This document shows, piece by piece, positions 32,970 to 40,672 of a DNA stretch of 41,943 nt; position 1 is the first letter of the stretch, and each line of letters begins with the position of its first letter. The DNA is from Promethearchaeota archaeon (lineage in GTDB: Archaea > Asgardarchaeota > Lokiarchaeia > Sigyniarchaeales > SOKP01), in assembly GCA_004524725.1 (NCBI GenBank), contig SDNW01000008.1, positions 1 through 41,943 on the forward strand, in the 5' to 3' direction. The position numbers and the translations under genes are program-made. The notes beneath the pieces are model-generated. The model worked only from the letters and a program-made list of their open reading frames with translations. It ran no database searches and was not told the DNA's origin.

Positions 32970-33932
32970 TTGAAAAAAAAAACCAAAAAAGATAATGGAG
33001 ACTCAGAGTGCGAACATAAAAACGTAAGAGAAGAAGGAGGAGATTTAATTTGTCAAGATTGTGGACTAATTTTAGACGATAAACGACCCTATAAAGATTC
33101 TTCCGATGCTCGTTTTTTTTCCGATTCCCAATCCGATTATGAGCGTAGAATACGGAAAAGCGATGCAAGAGCGATGCAAGATCCTAAAGTAAAGCAAAAA
33201 TATGATAAAATCAATACATTAAATAAATGGTTTCAAGACTATCAATCGAACTTTACCGAGCAGAAAAAAACCATTGAGTTACTGAAGAGTTATGGAATAG
33301 GATTAAATATTGATAATGTCAAATATAAGGAAATTAAAGATAGATATTTGAAATATAATAAATATCATCGTCATACTTATCAGAACATGGTTATTATTTT
33401 TCTCGCAATTGTTTGGATGGCAATAAAAGATACAACCAATATCAGAGTGGAACAATTTATTGGTGCTGCTCAAGAGTTAGGACATAAAATTAATAAAAAG
33501 ATGCTGAACAATGCTATGCACAAAGTAAGACGTACTGAAGATACTTTTAACAAACAAACCAAGACTGTATATGATTTAGTAAAAGAAATAAAAGAAAAAA
33601 TTAAAATACTTTTCCAAAAAGACTTGAATCAAATTCCCTTTGAAGAGGTTAAAAGCCATTTCGAAAGTAAAGTCGAATATCAAAAGCTAAAACTAGAAAT
33701 GCAAAAAAGGGCAAATAAAATTCTTAATCAAATCTCTTATAGGGATATCCAAAACCTAAACTATAAAGCGTTCACTGCAGGTTTGATTTATTATATTGGT
33801 CAAACCTTAGAAAATACTAAAATATTTACCCAATACCTCATTGAAAAATCAACTAAATTTTCAAGTACTACCATAAGAAAAAAGTTTAACATCTTAAAAG
33901 AAATATTAGGCGATCCGGAGGATTTTAACTGA
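32970..33932 (+). CDS. Divergent TFB-like transcription factor
   Basis: The 320-residue protein uses TTG at 32970 as the only possible start; a TAG lies six codons upstream. The N-terminal zinc ribbon is SECEHKNV...GGDLICQDCGLIL, with C14, H16 or a nearby residue, C28 and C31, and resembles the TFIIB ribbon. The middle (about 110-185) has a cyclin-like pattern (TYQNMVIIFLAIVWMAIKDT, VEQFIGAAQELGHKINKKM). The C-terminal half is a second, strongly diverged cyclin-like helical region (NYKAFTAGLIYYIGQTLENT, STTIRKKFNILKEIL), separated by a Lys-rich insertion. It lacks the canonical reader sequence of the TFB at 31255. An alternative initiation factor or specialised regulator is inferred. Confidence 0.82.
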   Translation: MKKKTKKDNGDSECEHKNVREEGGDLICQDCGLILDDKRPYKDSSDARFFSDSQSDYERRIRKSDARAMQDPKVKQKYDKINTLNKWFQDYQSNFTEQKKTIELLKSYGIGLNIDNVKYKEIKDRYLKYNKYHRHTYQNMVIIFLAIVWMAIKDTTNIRVEQFIGAAQELGHKINKKMLNNAMHKVRRTEDTFNKQTKTVYDLVKEIKEKIKILFQKDLNQIPFEEVKSHFESKVEYQKLKLEMQKRANKILNQISYRDIQNLNYKAFTAGLIYYIGQTLENTKIFTQYLIEKSTKFSSTTIRKKFNILKEILGDPEDFN

Positions 33933-34010
33933 TTCGTGTTTAAAATTTTAAAAAGACATTATATTCTTTCTATATCAAGCATTAATAAATTATGAACTCA
34001 TAATTATAAT

Positions 34011-34020
34011 TATTTAAATA
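34011..34020 (+). promoter_or_regulatory. TATA box that decides the first P-type ATPase start
   Basis: TATTTAAATA is centred 28 bases before the ATG at 34044. Transcription would start at about 34042, downstream of the alternative in-frame TTG at 34032, so the ATG is the likely start and the message leaderless. Confidence 0.5.
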
Positions 34021-34043
34021 TCAGATAGTTCTTGATTTATACT

Positions 34044-36914
34044 ATGCAACGTTCTCATCTTTCTAAAGAGAAGTATTATAGCTGGGAAATCGATGATTTA
34101 ATAGATGAATTTGAAATTGATATAAATCAAGGATTAGAACTCTCTTCTCTTGATAATTTATATGAAAAATATGGTTATAATGAATTACCTAAAATAAAGA
34201 AATCCCTATGGAAGATTTATCTCGCCCCGATTTTCAATTTTCTAATAGTCATCTTAATTATTTCTGGTTTCTTAGTATTGATTTTAGGATCTCCCAGTTC
34301 CACCTATATTACTTTTACCGTTGTTATTTTGAATTCAGTAACTGTAATAATTCAGCAATATCGAGCCCAAAAAGCCCTTGAATCTTTACGGCAGATAGCA
34401 GCACTGAAAGCAAATGTTATTAGAAATGGAATTCAATTCGAGATTCCTACCCGAGAAATTGTCCCAGGAGATATTATTTTAGTTGAACAAGGTGATAAAA
34501 TACCTGCGGATGCAAGGATCATTAACCTAACTAATTTGACTATTGAAGAAGCCTCTTTAACTGGAGAAAGTGAACCCGTAGAAAAAGAGCTAATTACTCT
34601 TGAAAATCTTGATATATCACTGCAAAAACAAGTCAATATGCTCTTTATGGGTACATACGTCCATACTGGTAGAGCTAGAGCCGTGGTAGTTGGCACAGGT
34701 TCAAACACAGAAATTGGTAAGATTTCCCGTCAGTTAAATGAAATGGGAAGCATAGAAGATATACCGCTCACTCGTAAATTAAACAGATTAGGTTATATTT
34801 TAGGGGCAATTGTGATAATCAATCTTTGTATTTTAATAAGTTATAAATTAATTCTATTAGCAATCGAAAATCAGTTTTTCGGTCCTTTAATCAGTGAAGC
34901 TCTTGTGAGCTCGATATTACGTTCAATGAATGTTATGCCAATAAATTTACCTATTCTTACGACGCTAGTACTAGTTACAGGCGTGTTAAATATGGCCCAA
35001 AATGGAGTCATAGTAAAGAATCTGGCAGCTATTGAATCTTTAGGCAGAGTGAGTGTGATTTGCTCCGATAAAACGGGTACTATTACTAAAAATGAGATGA
35101 CTGTTGAATATTTTTGGATAAATAATCAAGAATATTCCGTCACAGGCTCTGGTTATGATGCTGATGGAATCATTGTCAACGAGAAAAGAGAGGAAGTAGA
35201 CCTTAGTTCTGATGATACTTTTCAGAAATTTATTGACTCTTGTGTATTAAATAACAATGCAGCATTAGTTTATGAGGATGTACGAGTAAAGTTAAAAGAT
35301 GTGAATCATATCGCCGTAAGAAGAGCTTTGGGTTCGCCCACAGAATCTGCATTGCTTGTGTTAGCTGAAAAAGCAGGTTTCTTACCCTATGATATCAAGG
35401 CAAAATATGAAAAGAAGCGAGAATTCCCTTTTAGTTCAGAAATTAAGCGAATGAGTACAATATGCAAAGCGAAAAGCGATAATAGTTTTTATTTTATCTT
35501 CACTAAGGGGGCTCCTGAAAAAATATTGGAAAATTCTTCTAAAATTGAAACTAATGGAGCCGTACAATCATTCGATTCCAAATTAAAGTTAGAAGTCTTA
35601 AATAAAATTCAAGATCGTGCCAAAATGGGATACAGAATACTAGCTATTGCATATAAAATGATTGAAAATATAGATAGCAAAGTAAGAGAAGAGTATGAGA
35701 ACGATCTCATTTTTTTAGGCTTCACTTCAATATTAGATCCACCCCGCGCTGGCGTAGAACTTTCAGTGAGAGAGTGCCAAGAAGGGGGAATAAAAGTGAT
35801 TATGATTACTGGAGATCATCCCGCGACAGCGTTAACAATCGCCGAACAAATGCATATCTATCAAGTGGGAGATCTAGTTATTGAGGGAAATAATATCGCA
35901 GCACTTCCTATAGAAGAATTTAATAAAGTTTCTGTATTTGCTCGAGTCAATCCTTCAGATAAAGAGATAATTGTAAGAAATTATCAAGAACAAAATAAAA
36001 TATGTGCCATGACTGGAGATGGCATTAACGATGCTCTGGCACTCAAACTTGCTAATGCAGGAATCGCTATGGGAATTACTGGAACTGACGTTGCGAAAGA
36101 GACAGCGGACATGGTTATTTCTGATGATAATTTTAATTCAATTGAGAAAGGAGTGCGAATTGGTAGAGGGCTTTTCTCAAAAATCCGCAATATCATTTAT
36201 TTTTTCATTTGTATCAACATCATGGAAGCAATTATCTTTTTTACCTATGAGTTTATACCTGATTTTAATTTATTTAGTTCTGAATGGCAGCATATATATA
36301 TCTTTGCCATATTACATTCCTTTCCGTCTTTAGCACTAGTAGTTGATAAACATCCTTTTGATGTCATGAAAGAGCCCCCTAGAGATGAGGAACAATTACT
36401 CAATAAAAATATGTGGATGTTATTACTCTTTCAAGCATTCTTAATGGGAATTGGGCTGGTATTAATCTTAGAATTTAGTTTAGACGAGATTATCCCATTA
36501 AATGAATGGAACCTCAATCCAATATTGAGTTATTTTGATCCTCTCGCAACACCAGTGGAATTAGTAGAACAGAAAGCAAGAACTATGTTTATTACGACGA
36601 TATATATTGTTGAAACCCTCTTTATTTGGACCTTCAGAAGACCAAATAAATCTGTTTTAAGAAGCATCCGTGAAGAATTTTCGTACTACCTATTATTTAT
36701 TTCTTTTTTTACACTTGGATTACATATACTTTACATTCTCTTCTCTTATCAAGTTAATTTCTATGTGAATGAGGTCTTTGGGATGAACTTCCAAATCAAT
36801 TTTATGTTTCTCAGCATAACCGATTGGTTATTGTGTATTCTTTTTAGTCTGCCAGGGATCCTTGGTATAGAGCTTATTAAAAAAATTGCTCGAATCAAGA
36901 AGATAATATTCTAA
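34044..36914 (+). CDS. P-type cation-transporting ATPase (P2-like, unusual ion site), first paralogue
   Basis: This 956-residue pump has about ten membrane helices. The N-terminal cation-ATPase domain covers YSWEIDDLIDEFEIDINQG to YGYNELPK. The actuator motif is TGESEP (from T173). The phosphorylated residue is D342 in CSDKTGTITKNEM; nucleotide-binding KGAPE, TGDHPATA and the hinge TGDGINDALAL are intact, so it is catalytically competent. In M4 the P2A motif PEGLP is replaced by P299-INLP. M5 keeps N725 and E728 (INIMEA). In M6 the region aligned to TDGLP reads LHSFP, with H758 in place of the Ca-binding Asp. After M6 the EPPRDEE stretch aligns with the SERCA DRPPR segment, supporting the alignment. 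Ion specificity is therefore unknown. Confidence 0.93.
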   Translation: MQRSHLSKEKYYSWEIDDLIDEFEIDINQGLELSSLDNLYEKYGYNELPKIKKSLWKIYLAPIFNFLIVILIISGFLVLILGSPSSTYITFTVVILNSVTVIIQQYRAQKALESLRQIAALKANVIRNGIQFEIPTREIVPGDIILVEQGDKIPADARIINLTNLTIEEASLTGESEPVEKELITLENLDISLQKQVNMLFMGTYVHTGRARAVVVGTGSNTEIGKISRQLNEMGSIEDIPLTRKLNRLGYILGAIVIINLCILISYKLILLAIENQFFGPLISEALVSSILRSMNVMPINLPILTTLVLVTGVLNMAQNGVIVKNLAAIESLGRVSVICSDKTGTITKNEMTVEYFWINNQEYSVTGSGYDADGIIVNEKREEVDLSSDDTFQKFIDSCVLNNNAALVYEDVRVKLKDVNHIAVRRALGSPTESALLVLAEKAGFLPYDIKAKYEKKREFPFSSEIKRMSTICKAKSDNSFYFIFTKGAPEKILENSSKIETNGAVQSFDSKLKLEVLNKIQDRAKMGYRILAIAYKMIENIDSKVREEYENDLIFLGFTSILDPPRAGVELSVRECQEGGIKVIMITGDHPATALTIAEQMHIYQVGDLVIEGNNIAALPIEEFNKVSVFARVNPSDKEIIVRNYQEQNKICAMTGDGINDALALKLANAGIAMGITGTDVAKETADMVISDDNFNSIEKGVRIGRGLFSKIRNIIYFFICINIMEAIIFFTYEFIPDFNLFSSEWQHIYIFAILHSFPSLALVVDKHPFDVMKEPPRDEEQLLNKNMWMLLLFQAFLMGIGLVLILEFSLDEIIPLNEWNLNPILSYFDPLATPVELVEQKARTMFITTIYIVETLFIWTFRRPNKSVLRSIREEFSYYLLFISFFTLGLHILYILFSYQVNFYVNEVFGMNFQINFMFLSITDWLLCILFSLPGILGIELIKKIARIKKIIF

Positions 36915-37091
36915 CTATTTAAATCGAGGTTTTTTTGAAAAATTTAGTAAGTTTAATTATCCTTTAGCGAATTATCTCATTAATAAGGTAATTTTTTTAT
37001 AAAAAAGAAATAAAATAAAAATAAAGATTGTTATAGTCTATTTATTAAATCATCTTTAAAGTAATTATCAAGAGTCACGGGAGATTGAATT

Positions 37092-39995
37092 ATGGGAGAG
37101 ATATATTATAATATGGATTTGAATACCATATATGATAAATTGAAAACAAATAATAAACAAGGATTAACAAAAGAAGAAGCAGCTCGTCGATTAGAAGAAT
37201 ATGGTCCAAATGAAATTCCAAAAGCATCGAAAGGTTTTATAAAAATTTACTTGGCTCCGTTATTTAACTGGCTTATTGTTATCTATTTAATTGGGGCGTT
37301 GATTTTATATTTAGATACGGTTTTTGGAGGAGAAGGGAATTTAACTTTTATTGTATTAACTTTAGCAATTGTAGGATTAAATTGCTTTGTTGCTATTATA
37401 CAACAATTTCGTGCAACTAAGAAATTAAATGCGCTTCGCGAAATGACGGCTCCAACAACTACGGTCATTCGAGACGGCAGTAAATTAGATATCCCTACGA
37501 CAAATGTGGTTATTGGAGATTTATTGGTATTAACCCAAGGAGATCGTATTCCAGCGGATGGAAGGATTATTCAGTCGGCAAATCTTGAAGTTAATGAATC
37601 TTCACTTACGGGAGAAAGCGAGCCTCAAAAAAAGATGGAACAAGGTATAGCACTCACTCGTTCAGATATTTCCGTAGCAGATCGTAATAATATGATTTTT
37701 TACGGTACTTATATTACGACAGGAAATGGAACCGCTATCGCAACTAAAACAGGAAAATATACGGAGATTGGTAAAATCTCGGTTGGATTAGAAGAAGCAG
37801 GTACATCTGAAATTCCAATCAGAGAAAAGATGAATAATTTCGGGAAATGGTTAGGAATCATAGTTATTGGGTTTTGGTTGTTAATTTTAATTATTATTTG
37901 GGTCGCTAGTAATTTTACTCAAATAGATATTGCTCGAAGCTTGAATTCTGCTATGGATCTCCTTCCGATTAACATTCCTTTACTAGTTACGATTATTTTA
38001 CTCACGGGTGTTCTTTCAATGGCTCATCATGGCGTTATTATTCGGAATTTAGCATCGGTTGATAGTTTAGGACGTGTAAGTGTAGTATGTTCGGATAAGA
38101 CAGGAACATTAACGAAAAATCAGATGTCTATTGAGCATGTATGGACAAACGGAACAACCTTTAAAGTCACGGGGCGAGGGTATGCTCCCGAAGGAGAAAT
38201 AATAGATATCAATGATGAAAAAAATCCAATTATCGTAAAGCATATTGATGAATTTCCACAACTCAAACTCTTATTGACCGCTGGCTTTCTTAATAATAAT
38301 TCCGCTCTAGTTAAAAATGAGATTGAAATTGCAGATCGCATAATACCAAACTGGAATGTTATTGGAAGCGTGACTGAAGGGGCACTCATGGTTCTTTTTC
38401 AGAAAGGAATGGGTGATTATGTACTTGACGATTTCGAGTATGAGAAAGAATATCCTTTCGATTCTAAAGTCAAACGAATGACTAAAATCTATAAACGTGA
38501 GGGAAAGTACTACTCTTTTACTAAAGGAGCAAGTGAGATACTTCTCCCCTTATGTACTAAAGTCCTTTATAAAAATGCAGAAGTTGAATTTATTGATGAA
38601 TTAAAAGCGAAAGTTTCAAAAATCGCAGAAGTATATGCCGCTCAAGGGTATCGTATTTTAAGTCTTTGTTATAAAAAATTGGATTCAATGCCCCCTGAAG
38701 GCGAACAAAGTAGAGAGAAATGCGAGTCAGAAATGATCTATATTGGATTTGTTACCATTCTAGATCCCCCAAGAGATAAAGTTAAAGAGTCTGTGAAAGA
38801 ATGTCATAATGCGGGAGTAGATGTAATTATGATTACGGGTGATTCTGTTCCAACGGCTAGAGCTATTGCTCAGCAAATCTCGATTATCGATAGTAAAGAT
38901 GAATTAGTAATTGAAGGAAAAGATATTGATAATTATCCCTCCTTTGAGGAGTTTAGCAAAATTAAAGTGTTCGCTAGAGTTAGTCCAGAGCATAAACAAA
39001 AAATTGTAGAAAAATATCAAGAAGCGGATAAGGTAGTTGCCATGACGGGAGATGGAGTAAATGATGCGCTAGCCTTAAATATGGCAGATGCAGGTATTGC
39101 AATGGGGATCCAAGGAACAGATGTTGCAAAAGAAGCGTCTGATATGGTCATTAGTGATGACTCGTTCAATTCTATTGTTACTGGTATTGAGGCTGGTCGA
39201 GGTATATTCTCGCGTATCCGAGCGGTGGTATTTTTCTATATTTGTATTAATGTTTTTGAAGGGATTGTTCAATTTATTTTAGCCGTAATTATACCTCAAA
39301 TATTTGGAATACCGTTCCCATATTTCTTAGATGATGCCTTTTACCTCCAATGGATTTTTCTTAGTATAACTGTCCATATCTTTCCAGGACTCATTTTGAC
39401 CTTTGATACGACATCTAAGGATGTAATGAAACATAAACCTAGAGACGAAGAAGAGATACTGAGTAAAAATACGTTAATTTTGCTCTTTATTTTTGGAATT
39501 TTATTGGCAATTAGTATGTTAATAGTCTACTTCGTTACTTTTAGTGGTTTGTATCCAGTGTTTCCTGAGAACTACCCTTCGGGTTATCTATATTTTGTTA
39601 AAGACCCTGAATTGATACCACCTGAAATCTTTACTTTACCAATCGAAGAGATTAGAAGAATCGGTAAAACATTAACGATGTTAATGGTAACTTTATTTTT
39701 TTGCGAATCTTTTCTCGTATTTCAGATACGACGTCCAAATAAATCGTTAATTAAAAGTATTAAAGAAGACAGTACAAGATTTATGTATCTATTGATAGGT
39801 CTTCTTTTTGGAGTATTTATTGCTTTAATTTACATCCCCGGATTTCAAACAGCTTTAGCTTCAGTCGGAATTAATTTTATGTTCATGTTTTTAACAGCAT
39901 TTGATTGGTTAATTTGTTTCCTAATTTCATTAATCTGCATCATCTCTTTTGAAATAGTGAAATATATAGCTCGTAGCCGTGAAATATTTTTCTAA
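37092..39995 (+). CDS. P-type cation-transporting ATPase (P2-like, unusual ion site), second paralogue
   Basis: This 967-residue pump is homologous to the preceding gene throughout. GGGAG at 37079-37083 precedes the ATG; an internal ATG eight codons in is possible. Motifs: YGPNEIPK in the N-terminal domain, TGESEP (from T173), D335 in CSDKTGTLTKNQM, KGASE, TGDSVPTA and TGDGVNDALAL. M4 is P292-INIP, M5 keeps N720 and E723 (INVFEG), and M6 has TVHIFP with H762. The shared substitutions show that both paralogues belong to one subfamily. The 177-base AT-rich gap and separate leader suggest separate promoters. Likely a membrane ion pump for homeostasis; the ion is unassigned. Confidence 0.93.
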   Translation: MGEIYYNMDLNTIYDKLKTNNKQGLTKEEAARRLEEYGPNEIPKASKGFIKIYLAPLFNWLIVIYLIGALILYLDTVFGGEGNLTFIVLTLAIVGLNCFVAIIQQFRATKKLNALREMTAPTTTVIRDGSKLDIPTTNVVIGDLLVLTQGDRIPADGRIIQSANLEVNESSLTGESEPQKKMEQGIALTRSDISVADRNNMIFYGTYITTGNGTAIATKTGKYTEIGKISVGLEEAGTSEIPIREKMNNFGKWLGIIVIGFWLLILIIIWVASNFTQIDIARSLNSAMDLLPINIPLLVTIILLTGVLSMAHHGVIIRNLASVDSLGRVSVVCSDKTGTLTKNQMSIEHVWTNGTTFKVTGRGYAPEGEIIDINDEKNPIIVKHIDEFPQLKLLLTAGFLNNNSALVKNEIEIADRIIPNWNVIGSVTEGALMVLFQKGMGDYVLDDFEYEKEYPFDSKVKRMTKIYKREGKYYSFTKGASEILLPLCTKVLYKNAEVEFIDELKAKVSKIAEVYAAQGYRILSLCYKKLDSMPPEGEQSREKCESEMIYIGFVTILDPPRDKVKESVKECHNAGVDVIMITGDSVPTARAIAQQISIIDSKDELVIEGKDIDNYPSFEEFSKIKVFARVSPEHKQKIVEKYQEADKVVAMTGDGVNDALALNMADAGIAMGIQGTDVAKEASDMVISDDSFNSIVTGIEAGRGIFSRIRAVVFFYICINVFEGIVQFILAVIIPQIFGIPFPYFLDDAFYLQWIFLSITVHIFPGLILTFDTTSKDVMKHKPRDEEEILSKNTLILLFIFGILLAISMLIVYFVTFSGLYPVFPENYPSGYLYFVKDPELIPPEIFTLPIEEIRRIGKTLTMLMVTLFFCESFLVFQIRRPNKSLIKSIKEDSTRFMYLLIGLLFGVFIALIYIPGFQTALASVGINFMFMFLTAFDWLICFLISLICIISFEIVKYIARSREIFF

Positions 39996-40020
39996 TTCCT
40001 TTTATTTTAATTTCTTTTTA
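39996..40020 (+). terminator. T-rich terminator after second P-type ATPase
   Basis: TTCCTTTTATTTTAATTTCTTTTTA follows the ATPase stop directly, with three oligo-T runs, typical of archaeal intrinsic termination. Confidence 0.45.
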
Positions 40021-40024
40021 CGAT

Positions 40025-40034
40025 AATTTATATC
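40025..40034 (+). promoter_or_regulatory. TATA box of the GNAT gene
   Basis: AATTTATATC is centred about 27 bases before the ATG at 40057, predicting transcription at the start codon and a leaderless message; no ribosome-binding site is visible. Confidence 0.45.
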
Positions 40035-40056
40035 TAAATAAAGATTACCATTTTTT

Positions 40057-40587
40057 ATGCTAAAAGGAAAGGATGTGATATTAGCACCACTTAAGAGAGA
40101 ATATATCGATAAGTTTCTTGAGTGGTTAAATGATCCCGAGGTCACCCAACATTTAATGAGATTTCGTCCCTTAACAAGAGAGATGGAAGAGGATTGGTTC
40201 GATTCTTTGAAGGATCGAGAAGGAGATATAATATTTGCCATTCTAATTAACCAAAATCAATTAATAGGTAATTGTAGCATTATGAACATACTCTGGAATG
40301 ACCGAGTAGGGACCTGCGGTATTTTCATAGGAGATAAAAAAGAACAAGGAAAAGGATACGGCACAGAAGCAATGAAATTGCTGCTAGAATATGGATTTAA
40401 TACTTTAAATCTTAATAGAATCGATTTAAAAGTTAATGATTTCAACTCAAGAGCAATTAGATGTTATCAAAAAATAGGATTTATTGAAGAAGGTAGAATG
40501 AGACAATCTTGCTTTAGAAATGGAGAATATCATGATCAACTTATCATGTCCATACTTCATAGTGAATGGAAAGGTATGAATCCTTAA
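40057..40587 (+). CDS. GNAT-family N-acetyltransferase (RimJ/RimL type)
   Basis: The 176-residue protein transfers acetyl from acetyl-CoA to an amine. The start LKGKDVILAPLKREYIDKFLEWLNDPEV is the Acetyltransf_3 N-terminal pattern. The acetyl-CoA pyrophosphate loop is EQGKGYGTEAMKLLLEYGF (Q/R-x-x-G-x-G/A). NSRAIRCYQKIGFIEEGRMR is the C-terminal motif, and the end YHDQLIMSIL is typical of the RimJ/RimL/SpeG-like branch. Substrates in this group include ribosomal-protein N termini, polyamines and small metabolites; none can be singled out. Single gene between the ATPase pair and the DUF362 gene. Confidence 0.93.
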   Translation: MLKGKDVILAPLKREYIDKFLEWLNDPEVTQHLMRFRPLTREMEEDWFDSLKDREGDIIFAILINQNQLIGNCSIMNILWNDRVGTCGIFIGDKKEQGKGYGTEAMKLLLEYGFNTLNLNRIDLKVNDFNSRAIRCYQKIGFIEEGRMRQSCFRNGEYHDQLIMSILHSEWKGMNP

Positions 40588-40672
40588 AATAAATTGCTAG
40601 TTATAAATAATATAAGAATAAAAGTTAATAGATAAAAAGATAATTACATATCAAAGTTAAAATGTGATCTGA

